From the NCBI GenBank assembly GCA_005877225.1, contig VBPK01000101.1:1-23682 (forward strand): 23,682 nt of DNA, given 5' to 3'. Under the pieces are notes generated by a model. It was not told where the DNA came from and made no database searches. It saw nothing but the letters and a program-made list of their open reading frames with translations. Both the position numbers and the translations under genes were made by a program. Of this stretch, positions 7,240-15,285 are shown one piece after another (the first letter of the stretch is position 1; each line of letters begins with the position of its first letter). This stretch comes from Nitrososphaerota archaeon (GTDB lineage Archaea; Thermoproteota; Nitrososphaeria; Nitrososphaerales; Gagatemarchaeaceae).

Positions 7240-8358
7240 TGAACGATCTTGGGGACCGATTTCAGGACGTACTTCGGCTCCCGAAAGTCCTTGATCAGGG
7301 TTTTGACGCGCTTCTTGACCAACTCAGTCGGTTTCTTCCCGAGGACGACCATCCCCACCAGCTCAGCGACCTCCTCAATCTCGCGGACGCCGAACCCGAG
7401 CCTTGTGATCTCATTCGTCCCGATCCTTCCGCCGTTGTCGACGATGATGTTCGCCTGCTCCAACCTCTCGGCGAAGAACTGCAATCTCTTGGCGTCGTAA
7501 TCGAGCAGGACCTGATGGGACTTCGAGTAACCCTGAGCCGCTCCCCTCACCTTCACCCCCAATGCGTCGAGGCTCTTCCCGAGAGCCTGTGAGTTCTGGA
7601 CTACGGCCTTCGCGTAGGATTTCCCGAACTCCATCATCTCTATAAGGGTGATCGCAAGAGACGCGACCCTGTTCCAGTGGATGTTGTCTACAATTCCGGG
7701 ATGAATCGAGTTGGAGACCCTCGAGAATACTTCTTCGTTGTTTGAGAGGATCATCCCGCCCTGCGGACCGGGGAGACTCTTGTGCGTGGAGCCGATGAGA
7801 AGCGAGCATCCCTCCCTTAGTGGATCCTGAAACGGGATGAGGGAAGGGGATGAAGCTTGACCCAAAGAAGATTAACCTCGGCACTTCTCTCTCCACGAGC
7901 GCGCTCGACTCCCTCGGATCGATATTGACCCTGTTGTCATCGTAGGGGAAGTAGAAGTTCTTCAGCCCGAGTAACTTCCCGAGACCCAGGTGGGAGATTC
8001 CCGGATACCCACCGTTCACGGGAGAGACGGAGAGTATCTTGTCTCCGTTCGTGGCCAGGGAGAGGAGCACCGCCATATCGGCCGTGTGACCCGAAAGTGG
8101 CCGGACGTCGGCATACCTAGCACTAAAGACCTTTTTCGCTACGTCCTCAGCGAGCGCCTGGACTTCGTCGAGGAACCTCGTTCCTCTGTAGAACTTGTCG
8201 GGGGCGGAGTACCTGTTTCCGAGGTCTGTCATGAAGACCGACCTCGAATGAGAGCTCGACTGGTTCTCGGAGGGGATCAGATTTAGGCACTCCCCGACCC
8301 TCCACTCCTCGTGTTGCTTGATAGTCCTCTCCAGCCGCTCAAGATACGAATAAGACAT
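7236..8358 (-). pseudogene. glyA: Serine hydroxymethyltransferase with internal gap
   Basis: A PLP enzyme interconverting serine plus tetrahydropterin and glycine plus the methylene derivative, the source of one-carbon units. The N-terminal frame (ATG 8358, MSYSYLERLERT) contains NLIPSENQ, GNRYSAPDKFYRG and VRPLSGHTADMAVL. The C-terminal frame contains the PLP-lysine motif GSTHKSLPGPQGG, then HWNRVASLA, YSKSHQVLLDY and NEITRLG. They meet near 7823-7835. The first frame ends at IPFPHPV and the second resumes at FQDPLREG, so roughly 28-30 residues expected between them, including the Asp-His segment that contacts PLP, are absent and the frame shifts. A one-base change cannot repair this. The last residues (KSVPKIVQ) stop at a TGA coinciding with the right end of the IS, so the natural C-terminus may also be trimmed. 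It has its own TATA box at 8391-8398. Confidence 0.85.
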
Positions 8359-8390
8359 TGATTGATGGCTCCAAACGGCCTCGGCCATTC

Positions 8391-8398
8391 GTATATAA
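8391..8398 (-). promoter_or_regulatory. TATA box of glyA
   Basis: On the minus strand TTATATAC is centred about 36 nt before ATG 8358. This predicts a leader of about 10 nt and transcription independent of the FixCX gene, which ends 71 nt upstream of the glyA ATG. Confidence 0.55.
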
Positions 8399-8429
8399 CA
8401 TTGCAAAAATCCCGGGAGAATTCGGGGGA

Positions 8430-10091
8430 CTAGCCGAAGGAGTACGAAACTCCCCGCCCTCGACTTTCATACCGGAAGCCAATCGTGTCCTTCGGCCCGA
8501 TCGCCCTGCAGGCCCCGCACTCAACGCAGCCCATAGGGTCGAAGGAAAGCTTGCTTTCCGCAACCTGCCTCATGGTCTGACCGAGCGCCTTCCTCTTGTG
8601 GCCGCCCCCGATCGCATCAAGGTTTTGCCGGAAAAGGTCCCGGAAAGAGGAGACGCTTCCTCCTGGAGTCGTAAGGGTAAAGCAATTCGCGGGACAAGAG
8701 GGAATCCAGGGTTTTGTCACCGAGCGAGAGGCGAGTTCGACATTCACATCTATCTGCGAGTATCCCCCGTCCTCTACGTACGTGACAGCATCAGTCCCGT
8801 GGCGAACCCTCTTTCTCGAGCCATCCTCAGCCTTAATCTCCACCTTGTGAGATAGAAGCTTGCTTCCAAAGAGGAGGCGAGGAAGGGTTCGGTAGACGAA
8901 CCCGCTTTCCGAAATGAAGCTATCCCTCCCAGACCGATTCACATCCTCGTAGACAGGAGTGAGCAAGTCCCTATAGCGGGAGAGATTCTTCTCCCTAAAC
9001 GACCCGGAAACAGCCGCGGCAAGGTAGGTCTGGGCGGCCATCATCCCCGAGGCGATGGCGTATCTCATCCCGTCTACCATGGGACCTATCTTCACGAATG
9101 CGCCCAGAGCGTCTCCCGCCGCGAGATACCCGCTCGTGTAGGGTCTCTTCAAGAGGCACGTGAACCCTTTAGGAATGTTGTGAGCGGAGAATTCGAGAAG
9201 CTCGGCTCCTTGAAGGAGTTCGCGAACCATCGGATGGCCCTCGAAGGCGTCGAGCGCATCGAGAAGCTTCCCAACGCGGTCGAAGTGCTCGGTGGTGGCT
9301 CGAATCATCGAGTCCATTGAGGCAACAATACCGAGGGAGAGGGTGTCCCGATTCGGATAGATGAAGGCGTTGCCATTTATGCCGAGCATGAAATCGCCCA
9401 GATACGTGAGCGCCCTCCCATTGCCCGCCTTCAGCCTGAGCCTCTCCTCTATCTTGTCAGCCCCAAGCCTGTAGACGTGCTTGATGCCCTGGTAGAGCTC
9501 CCTCGGCACGAGTGCTCCTCGCAATCCAGCGCTTTCGACGAGGGTCGAAGTAACCCCCGAACAGTCTACGACGAGTTTCGCTCGCAGCTCCCCCTTCGAT
9601 GTGCTTACTCCTACCACGGAGCCATCTTGCTTGAGAAGATCCAGGACAGTCGTCTCAGTCGAGAGAGCCGCGCCGGCCTCGACGGCCAGATTCGCGAGCC
9701 ACCCGTCGAACTGAGACCGAATGACGGTAAAATCATGCCCAGTCTCGAACTCGACGCTGAAGAGCCCGAACCTGGAGGCGAGAGACTTCCGCGAGATTGT
9801 GTACTCGCGATAGCTCCCCTTCTTCTCGTTGGGTGAGGAGAGGATGTGGACCTCGTGTGAGGAGATTTTTCTTTCGAGCGGGGCTGTCGCTTCGAAATCA
9901 GGGACCAGCCTCTTCAGGCCGAAACCCCCGACGTCGCTCCCGTAGACGATACCACCGCTCACATTCTTTTCTCCGTGGTGCCTTCCCATCTCGAGGATGA
10001 GGACATTCACGCCATTCTTCGCCAAGTGGAGGGCGCAGGCGGACCCTGACGGTCCAGCTCCGACTACCAGGACGTCGAATTCGCGCTGCAA
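8430..10091 (-). CDS. FixC-FixX fusion (ETF-quinone oxidoreductase-like)
   Basis: A 553-residue flavoprotein with a fused ferredoxin-like tail. The N-terminus has the FAD-binding GAGPSG motif at residues 11-16 (FDVLVVGAGPSGSACALHLAK), and the FAD-contact region near AAGDALGAFVKIGPMVDGMRYAI is typical of the FixC/geranylgeranyl-reductase flavoenzymes. After about residue 460 comes CPANC, then GCVECGACRAI at 521-531 and a GRGVSYSFG end. The cysteine in CPANC plus the CxxCxxC reproduce the four [4Fe-4S] ligands of ETF-QO/FixX. The usual job is passing electrons from electron-transfer flavoprotein to a quinone, but no fixAB/etfAB genes are in view. The TTG start at 10091 lies 15 nt after the MDH stop, so the gene is second in an MDH operon. 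A reductase of polyprenyl lipids is less likely because of the FixX tail. Confidence 0.85.
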   Translation of the reverse strand: MQREFDVLVVGAGPSGSACALHLAKNGVNVLILEMGRHHGEKNVSGGIVYGSDVGGFGLKRLVPDFEATAPLERKISSHEVHILSSPNEKKGSYREYTISRKSLASRFGLFSVEFETGHDFTVIRSQFDGWLANLAVEAGAALSTETTVLDLLKQDGSVVGVSTSKGELRAKLVVDCSGVTSTLVESAGLRGALVPRELYQGIKHVYRLGADKIEERLRLKAGNGRALTYLGDFMLGINGNAFIYPNRDTLSLGIVASMDSMIRATTEHFDRVGKLLDALDAFEGHPMVRELLQGAELLEFSAHNIPKGFTCLLKRPYTSGYLAAGDALGAFVKIGPMVDGMRYAIASGMMAAQTYLAAAVSGSFREKNLSRYRDLLTPVYEDVNRSGRDSFISESGFVYRTLPRLLFGSKLLSHKVEIKAEDGSRKRVRHGTDAVTYVEDGGYSQIDVNVELASRSVTKPWIPSCPANCFTLTTPGGSVSSFRDLFRQNLDAIGGGHKRKALGQTMRQVAESKLSFDPMGCVECGACRAIGPKDTIGFRYESRGRGVSYSFG

Positions 10092-10106
10092 CCCAGCCCT
10101 CTACCG

Positions 10107-11021
10107 TCAGAACTCGGGGAGGGACGCAATCGCCTGCCTAATTGTCTCCCCTCCGGACATGAAGGATTGTCTCTCCTTATCCGAGAGCTTCAGTTCGTAA
10201 ATCCCCTCCGCGCCGGCCTTCCCCAACTTGATTGGGACACCGATGCAGATCCCCCTCTGACCGTACTGCCCTTCAAGCATCGTCGAGGCGGGCAGGACTT
10301 CTTTCCTGTCCCATACAACAGACTTGGCCATCCTCGCAATGGCGTTTCCTGGGGCGTCGACGGTCGCGCCCTTCTTAGCGATTACGTCTGCCGCCACCTT
10401 CCTCGTCTCCTCGATGGCCTGACTGATTTCTCCTTCGCTGAGCAGGGAGGTGAGCGGGACACCGCCGATCGAGGTGTGACTCGCCACGGGTACCATGTTT
10501 TCGCCGTGCTCGCCAATAACGACCGTGCTGATGGAGGACCTTGAAACCTGTAGTCTCTTCGCGAGGACGAACTTGAAGCGCGAGAGGTCGAGGATTCCGC
10601 CCATCCCAATCACCCTTTCCTTACGGAAACCTGTCGTTTTCAGGGCGACATACGTCATCACATCCATCGGGTTCGTGACCATGATCAGGATGCAACCCGG
10701 TACCTGCTTCGCCACCTCCCTTGAGACGGAGGCTATGATCCCAGAGTTCTTCACGAGCAGGTCCATCCTAGTCATCCCCGGCTTCCGGGCGAGTCCGGCA
10801 CTTACGATTACCACCTCCGAACCCCTCAGGGTAGAGTAGTCGGTCGAGCCGGCCACAGAGACGTCAACACCCGTCTCTGAAATCTTGTGGCTGATGTCGA
10901 GCGCTTCTCCCTCGGCCAGACCTTCGACGATGTCAACGAGGGCGATGTCGTCTACTCCCTGTGATGCGAGCTCCAGCGCGGCCTGGGCCCCTACCCTGCC
11001 TGCGCCCACCATCCCGATCAT
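10107..11021 (-). CDS. mdh: Malate dehydrogenase (LDH/MDH superfamily)
   Basis: Oxidises malate to oxaloacetate with NAD. The protein has 304 residues. It has the Rossmann motif MVGAGRVGAQAA at the N-terminus, an acidic residue ending the second strand (IALVDIVEG) indicating NAD preference, the mobile loop ARKPGMTRMDLL carrying the arginine that distinguishes MDH from LDH, the TNPMDVMTY segment, the catalytic Asp/Arg pair in LDLSRFKF, and the catalytic histidine in IGEHGENMVP. The ATG at 11021 lies 29 nt from a TATA box, so the message is probably leaderless. It heads an operon with the FixC-FixX fusion, suggesting that malate oxidation and an electron-transfer flavoenzyme are co-expressed. 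Confidence 0.93.
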   Translation of the reverse strand: MIGMVGAGRVGAQAALELASQGVDDIALVDIVEGLAEGEALDISHKISETGVDVSVAGSTDYSTLRGSEVVIVSAGLARKPGMTRMDLLVKNSGIIASVSREVAKQVPGCILIMVTNPMDVMTYVALKTTGFRKERVIGMGGILDLSRFKFVLAKRLQVSRSSISTVVIGEHGENMVPVASHTSIGGVPLTSLLSEGEISQAIEETRKVAADVIAKKGATVDAPGNAIARMAKSVVWDRKEVLPASTMLEGQYGQRGICIGVPIKLGKAGAEGIYELKLSDKERQSFMSGGETIRQAIASLPEF

Positions 11022-11046
11022 CTTGGCCTTGCCCGTGGCGAGGCGC

Positions 11047-11054
11047 TATAAAAT
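11047..11054 (-). promoter_or_regulatory. TATA box of the mdh-fixCX operon
   Basis: On the minus strand ATTTTATA is centred about 29 nt upstream of ATG 11021, as expected for leaderless transcription. Confidence 0.6.
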
Positions 11055-11124
11055 CGGTTCGAGACCCATCAAGTGAAGAAGGAAGAGGGCGTATCTTGAC
11101 TAAGCGGGGAATAGAGCCGCGAAA

Positions 11125-11412
11125 CTACAGCCTCAGGCCGAAGGATTGGGTGAATTCTTCGAAGTGGCTGTAGGCGAAGAGGAACTGAATACCCTTCGGG
11201 CTGATCTTGTATCGCGCGACCTTCTCTGCCCTCAACTCCTCTAGGAGTCCCGACCCCACAAGTTCAGATACGAGCTTCGACATCCGAGAGTAGGAGAGGT
11301 TACCCTTTCGGAGCAGCGTCGTTATCCCCACCCCGTTTCCTTCCGTGTTCATGTCTCTCGCCGTACAGAGCACGTCAGCGATTATCTTGACCTGAGTCCT
11401 ATATTGCGTCAT
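11125..11412 (-). CDS. Archaeal winged-helix transcription regulator
   Basis: A 95-residue single-domain protein. The order helix (VKIIADVLCTAR), helix-turn-helix (GITTLLRKGNLSYSRMSKLVSELVGSGLLEE), wing strands (VARYKISPKGIQFLFAY) and a closing helix matches the small winged-helix family common in Thaumarchaeota and other archaea (HTH_45-like). The ATG at 11412 lies inside the end of the upstream membrane-protein gene (14 nt overlap), so the pair is co-transcribed and probably translationally coupled. It may regulate its own operon; no operator could be identified. Confidence 0.8.
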   Translation of the reverse strand: MTQYRTQVKIIADVLCTARDMNTEGNGVGITTLLRKGNLSYSRMSKLVSELVGSGLLEELRAEKVARYKISPKGIQFLFAYSHFEEFTQSFGLRL

Positions 11413-12058
11413 CCCACATCTCCTTTCTGCCGAAGGTGAACTTCAGGACTGGTATGAAGAGAATGAGCAGGCCAATCTCCTTCATGAGGATCTGGACCAG
11501 AGGAAGAGCTATCAGGGTCGACTCGAGTATCGACAGCCACTCCACCAGCCCGCCGAGCGCGATGAGGACCATCCCCGCCGCGATTATCAGTGTATCTGGC
11601 CTGTGTGTCTTCCCGTAGGAGTACAACGTCTCCACAACTCCGTACATTATGAAGTAGAAGGAAAGAAAACGGAGGATATCGCTCACCTGGACTCCGCTGA
11701 CGGTAACGATGGGGAATACCATCAGGGCCAACCCCATCTTCTTGGACATCGCCACATCCATCACATGAGAGAATGCCAGGAAGAAGTAACCCGTCGTCTC
11801 AAGGAGCAGCCCCGAAATTAGCATCGTCGTCGCAAAGGCGGCAATCCCGGGTATGATTGCCTCCGTGCCTAGTCCGACCAGGCCCTGCACCACGAACCCG
11901 AAAGCCAGAAAGACGAAGGCAGTCGCGAGCCGAAGGAGGGTCGGACTTTCGGTTTCTCTAAGACCTCTGAGCGAGACGTATGCTATCGAGAATGAGACGA
12001 AGGCCCCCACGAACTGGAGCATATTCGCGAATACCGCTATCGGGCCTGCAAGTGCCAT
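11399..12058 (-). CDS. Polytopic membrane protein, about six or seven helices
   Basis: A 219-residue integral membrane protein of unknown function. Hydrophobic segments run nearly end to end, for example FANMLQFVGAFVSFSIAYV, LATAFVFLAFGFVVQGLVGL, AAFATTMLISGLLLETTGYF, MGLALMVFPIVTVSGV, LIIAAGMVLIALGGLVEWL and IGLLILFIPVLKFTFG. There are no obvious transporter or enzyme motifs. The ATG at 12058 lies about 34 nt from a TATA box. It overlaps the winged-helix gene by 14 nt, and a membrane sensor working with a cytoplasmic regulator is one possible reading, as inference only. Confidence 0.75.
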   Translation of the reverse strand: MALAGPIAVFANMLQFVGAFVSFSIAYVSLRGLRETESPTLLRLATAFVFLAFGFVVQGLVGLGTEAIIPGIAAFATTMLISGLLLETTGYFFLAFSHVMDVAMSKKMGLALMVFPIVTVSGVQVSDILRFLSFYFIMYGVVETLYSYGKTHRPDTLIIAAGMVLIALGGLVEWLSILESTLIALPLVQILMKEIGLLILFIPVLKFTFGRKEMWDDAI

Positions 12059-12087
12059 GCTATCCGAGGGGTTGACCGACCTCTATT

Positions 12088-12096
12088 CTATAAAAG
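12088..12096 (-). promoter_or_regulatory. TATA box of the membrane protein/winged-helix operon
   Basis: CTTTTATAG on the minus strand, about 34 nt before ATG 12058, predicting a very short leader. Confidence 0.55.
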
Positions 12097-12145
12097 CTTA
12101 ATGTGCATGAAATTCATTTCACGGGTGAATTCGCGCCAACCACGG

Positions 12146-13082
12146 TCAGCCGTTCACGACTGCCTTGATGCACCTCTGCTCTCCTGCGACTCGAAAGGCT
12201 TGAGGGGCCTCCTCTAGCCTGAACCTGTGCGTGATCAGTTTGGTGAGATCGATCGCCCCGCTCTCGAGCATCTTCACCGCGAGGGTAGTCTCCTTTTCGC
12301 TGGTCGAGTAGCTCGCCTGCACCGTGATTCCTCGCAGGAAGTACGAAGGCCGCGGAACTTCCGGTTGCCACAATTGCCAATTCCGGAGCGACGCCGTCGA
12401 GCGCCGAACGGGCGGCCTTCTTCTTCTTCTTCTCGCCCGCATCTCCGGGTCTGAATATCTTCGCCCCAAGCCTCGAGGCAAATGAGAGGCGGTACTCGCT
12501 GAGGTCCCCGACTGCGACATTCGTGTATCCATAATGCTGCAGAAGCATCAGATGGGTCAGGCCTACTGGCCCCGCCCCGTAAATAATCGCAGACATGAAG
12601 TTCATCACGTTAACCTTGGAGAGTCCCCTGATGCAGCACCCGAGCGGCTCGATGAAACTTCCCTCCTCAAAACTCACAGAGTCGGGCAGGGGAAGGACGG
12701 CTCCTCTCGAGACGTTCCACTCAGGCACGACATAGTACTCAGAAAAGCCGCCGGGGTCGATGTTGTGTCGTGGAAACTCCGCACACATAGTATACTCTCC
12801 CCTTCGGCAAAGCTCGCACTCGTAGCACGGCGCGTGGTGATGGGTGAAGACCCTGTCGCCGGTGTGAATTCCTCTGACCCCCCTCCCGAGCTCTGCAACC
12901 TCCCCGACGACCTCGTGGCCCAGCACACGGGGCGTCGCGGCCTCGCCCCTGATTTTCTCCAGATCAGTTCCGCAGACTCCGCAGGTGCGCATCTCGATCA
13001 ATATCTCACCCTTCTTCGGCGATGGCTTCTTCACCTCCCTTAGGACAACTTCGCCTGGGGCGCCGATGAAGAGAGACCTCAA
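12146..13082 (-). pseudogene. Zinc-dependent alcohol dehydrogenase (TDH/sorbitol-DH type), internal gap
   Basis: Medium-chain NAD-dependent dehydrogenase acting on an alcohol or polyol. The TTG start at 13082 gives RSLFIGAPGEVVLREVKKP. Catalytic zinc motifs are CGVCGTD and LGHEVVGEV; the structural zinc lobe is CYECELCRRGEYTMC; the cofactor motif is YGAGPVGL, with an aspartate after the second strand (VAVGDLSEYRL) pointing to NAD. The frame breaks near 12345-12352. ATGSSAAF runs into nonsense, while the other frame resumes at YFLRGITVQASYSTSEKET and continues to the true stop at 12146. About 30 residues that normally join these parts (the GG-x-hydrophobic-FG strand region) are missing, and the total of about 312 codons against a usual 340-345 agrees. 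The gene is divergent from a second, intact zinc ADH with a shared promoter. A run of five Lys codons near 12420 is a simple AAG repeat inside the gene. Confidence 0.82.
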
Positions 13083-13106
13083 TCGTGAAGAGATTGAACT
13101 GTACTC

Positions 13107-13117
13107 GATTATAAACC
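13107..13117. promoter_or_regulatory. Shared bidirectional TATA box of the divergent ADH genes
   Basis: The core TTATAA at 13109-13114 is its own reverse complement. It is the only TATA-like element between the two genes. Its centre lies about 29 nt from the minus-strand TTG 13082 and about 32 nt from the plus-strand ATG 13144, so the same element can place near-leaderless transcripts in both directions. Confidence 0.65.
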
Positions 13118-13143
13118 AGCTACGACAGTGTCGGGTTCCGTCA

Positions 13144-14178
13144 ATGTTAGAGGCGCGGTACTGGGCACCCAGAGACCTGAGACTCGAGAATGCGGATACT
13201 TCTCTCCCGGAGGAGGGCGAAGTCGTGGTCAAGGTTCTTGCGTCCAATATCTGCGGGACCGACCTGAAGAGTTTCCTCCGGGGTCACCCGCTGATGAGAC
13301 CGCCGATGACGATGGGGCACGAGTTCTGCGGTGTCGTTTCTGAGGTCGGAGAGGGAGTAAAGAGGTTCAAGGCGGGCGACCGAGTAGTCGCATCCAACTC
13401 CTCGCCATGTGGCGCCTGCACCTCCTGCAGAAAGGGCGCCCCCACGCTCTGCGAGAGGATTCCTAGCAGGCTGATTGGTTTCTCGCTACCGGGGTCGTAC
13501 GCGCAGTACGTGAAGATACCGCGGCACATCGTGAGCGAGAACACCTACTCTGTCAAGACCTCCGTCACTCCGGGGGAGTTGGCCTGCTCGGAGCCTCTGG
13601 CGGCCGCGATTCACGCCCTCGACCGCGTGAAGTTACAGAGCGGAATGGGGGTCGTCCTGATTGGCTCAGGAGCCTTGGGGCTGATGCTACTGCAGCTGCT
13701 GAAGACGAGGGACATCCACGTGACCATGGCCAATCGGTCTGAAAGCCGCCTCCGAATTGCCGAGAAGATGGGGGCCGACGACGTCTTGCAGGTGACCGAC
13801 GAGGATCTCGTGGCGAAGGCGCGGGGGGCGGGTGGTCGGACCGGACCCGATCTAGTGATTGAAGCTGTCGGGAAGAAAGAGACTTGGGAGGCGGCCTTCA
13901 GGATTGTCGGGGAGGGTGGGCAGGTCCTATTCTTCGGCGGCTGCGCAGCGGGAACCGAGGTCAGCTTTGATGCGGGTAAGATGCACTACGGAGAGGTAAC
14001 GGTGACAGGCTCATTTCATCACGAGCCCTCCTCTTTCAAGAGGGCGATTGCTGCCATCGAAAGCGGTAAGGTCCGCGTGAGGCCGTTACTCACTCACTCG
14101 GTACCCCTGGAAAGGATTCAGGACGGATTCGGCCTGATGGAGAGACGCGAGGCCTTGAAGGTAACCGTGACCACGTAA
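13144..14178 (+). CDS. Zinc-dependent alcohol dehydrogenase, intact
   Basis: Medium-chain dehydrogenase of the threonine/sorbitol/butanediol dehydrogenase type, 344 residues, full family length. The N-terminal catalytic domain carries the zinc motifs NICGTDLKSF and MGHEFCGVVSEVG, and the structural zinc lobe is CGACTSCRKGAPTLC. The cofactor domain has IGSGALGLMLLQLL, with ANRSESRL after the second strand; the lack of an acidic residue there favours NADP(H). ATG 13144 is chosen over upstream in-frame starts because it fits the TATA element and begins MLEARYWAP. It lies about 170 nt upstream of the E1 alpha/beta genes on the same strand, which have their own TATA box. The substrate is unknown; if the E1 pair is an acetoin dehydrogenase, a 2,3-butanediol dehydrogenase role would fit. 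Confidence 0.88.
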   Translation: MLEARYWAPRDLRLENADTSLPEEGEVVVKVLASNICGTDLKSFLRGHPLMRPPMTMGHEFCGVVSEVGEGVKRFKAGDRVVASNSSPCGACTSCRKGAPTLCERIPSRLIGFSLPGSYAQYVKIPRHIVSENTYSVKTSVTPGELACSEPLAAAIHALDRVKLQSGMGVVLIGSGALGLMLLQLLKTRDIHVTMANRSESRLRIAEKMGADDVLQVTDEDLVAKARGAGGRTGPDLVIEAVGKKETWEAAFRIVGEGGQVLFFGGCAAGTEVSFDAGKMHYGEVTVTGSFHHEPSSFKRAIAAIESGKVRVRPLLTHSVPLERIQDGFGLMERREALKVTVTT

Positions 14179-14317
14179 CCGACTCGTCGACCCTCCTTTC
14201 ATCTTCTCTGAAGAGCATCTCGGACGTTAATCACGCGAATCTCGTCCAAGGATACCCATCATGGGACCAATCACGACCGTCATCCGGCTTCTACTTGGGA
14301 CGCGGAATTGAATCAAA

Positions 14318-14327
14318 GGTTATAACG
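14318..14327 (+). promoter_or_regulatory. TATA box of the E1 alpha/beta operon
   Basis: GGTTATAACG is centred about 29 nt before ATG 14352, supporting that start and leaderless transcription. Confidence 0.6.
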
Positions 14328-14351
14328 CGTTTTCAAGCAGCGGCCGTGAGA

Positions 14352-15285
14352 ATGGGCGGGATAACCGTAGTTCACTCTTCGACGCACTCCGATATCAAGA
14401 CGGGAGTGCTCACGCCGGAGCTCTTGCGCTCGATGCTCAGGAAGATGATCCTGATCAGGAGGTTCGAGGAGAAGGTTGAGGAGCTCTACCTCAAGATGGC
14501 CCTGATCACGGGGCCGAGCCACCTCTATCTGGGGATGGAAGCGATCGCGACAGGGGCCTCCGAGGCCCTGAGGGAGGACGACTACGTCCTCGCGACGTAC
14601 AGGGGACATGGGCACGCGGTCGCAAGGGGGGCACCTCTCTACAGGATCTTCGCCGAGCTGATGGGGAGGGTCGACGGAACCTGTGGAGGAATCGGTGGCT
14701 CGATGCACGTAGCCACCTGGAAGGAGAAGAATCTGATGCTCGCCACTGCGATAGTCGGGAGCAACATCCCGATCGCGGCCGGGATGGGGCTCGCCGTGAA
14801 GAAGACCGGTGATATTCATCTGCGAGAACAATCTCTACGCGATGTCACTCCCTCAGTCCAAGGGAATATCGTCAAAGTCGATAGCCGAGAGGGCTGCTGC
14901 GTACAACATCCCGACATTCGTCGCCGATGGAAATGACCCGACATCAGTCTATAAGGCAGTCCTCGATGCCGCAGAAATCTGCAGGAGGGGCGAAGGTCCG
15001 TCGTTCGTCGAGTGCAGGAGCTGGCGGATGAAGGGGCACGGTATCTACGATAAGGCGGAGTACAGGACACGCGAGGAAGTTGAGCGTTGGTCTGACAAGG
15101 ACCCGGTGAAGCTGTTCGAGGGATTGTTGCAGAAGGAAGGCGTGGTGAAGAGCGGGGAAGCTGAGAAACTGAAGGGCGAATTGGAGGGTGAGCTCGAAGA
15201 AGCGATCAAGAAGGCCAGGTCGAGTCCAGTGCCCGATTTCTCATCCCTTGAGGGGCTCGTCTATCCGAAAGGCGACAAGGATTGA
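14352..15285 (+). pseudogene. 2-oxoacid (or acetoin) dehydrogenase E1 alpha subunit, internal gap
   Basis: The thiamine-diphosphate-binding alpha subunit of a PDH-like complex, which decarboxylates a 2-oxoacid (or cleaves acetoin) and passes the acyl group to E2. The N-terminal frame carries MILIRRFEEKVEELY, THP-like GPSHLYLGMEAIATGA, TYRGHGHAVARG, GRVDGTCGGIGGSMH and GSNIPIAAGMGLAVKKTG. The C-terminal frame carries VIFICENNLYAMS, ISSKSIAERAAAYNIP, VECRSWRMKGH and the end GDKD. They join at about 14812. About 32-37 residues usual between KKTG and VIFICENN are absent, and these include the GDG...N motif that binds Mg-ThDP, so the gene as written cannot make an active enzyme. The length of about 311 codons against about 340 agrees. 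The stop overlaps the E1 beta start (TTGA). Confidence 0.87.

Noticed and set aside
7240..7592. Extension of the tnpB frame into glyA as a real C-terminal domain
   Set aside because: This stretch is the antisense of the conserved glyA 3' half and lies beyond the element's right end.
12415..12435. CTT trinucleotide run as a regulatory or phase-variable repeat
   Set aside because: It encodes a five-lysine stretch inside the dehydrogenase and does not itself break the frame; the frame break lies about 75 nt further on.
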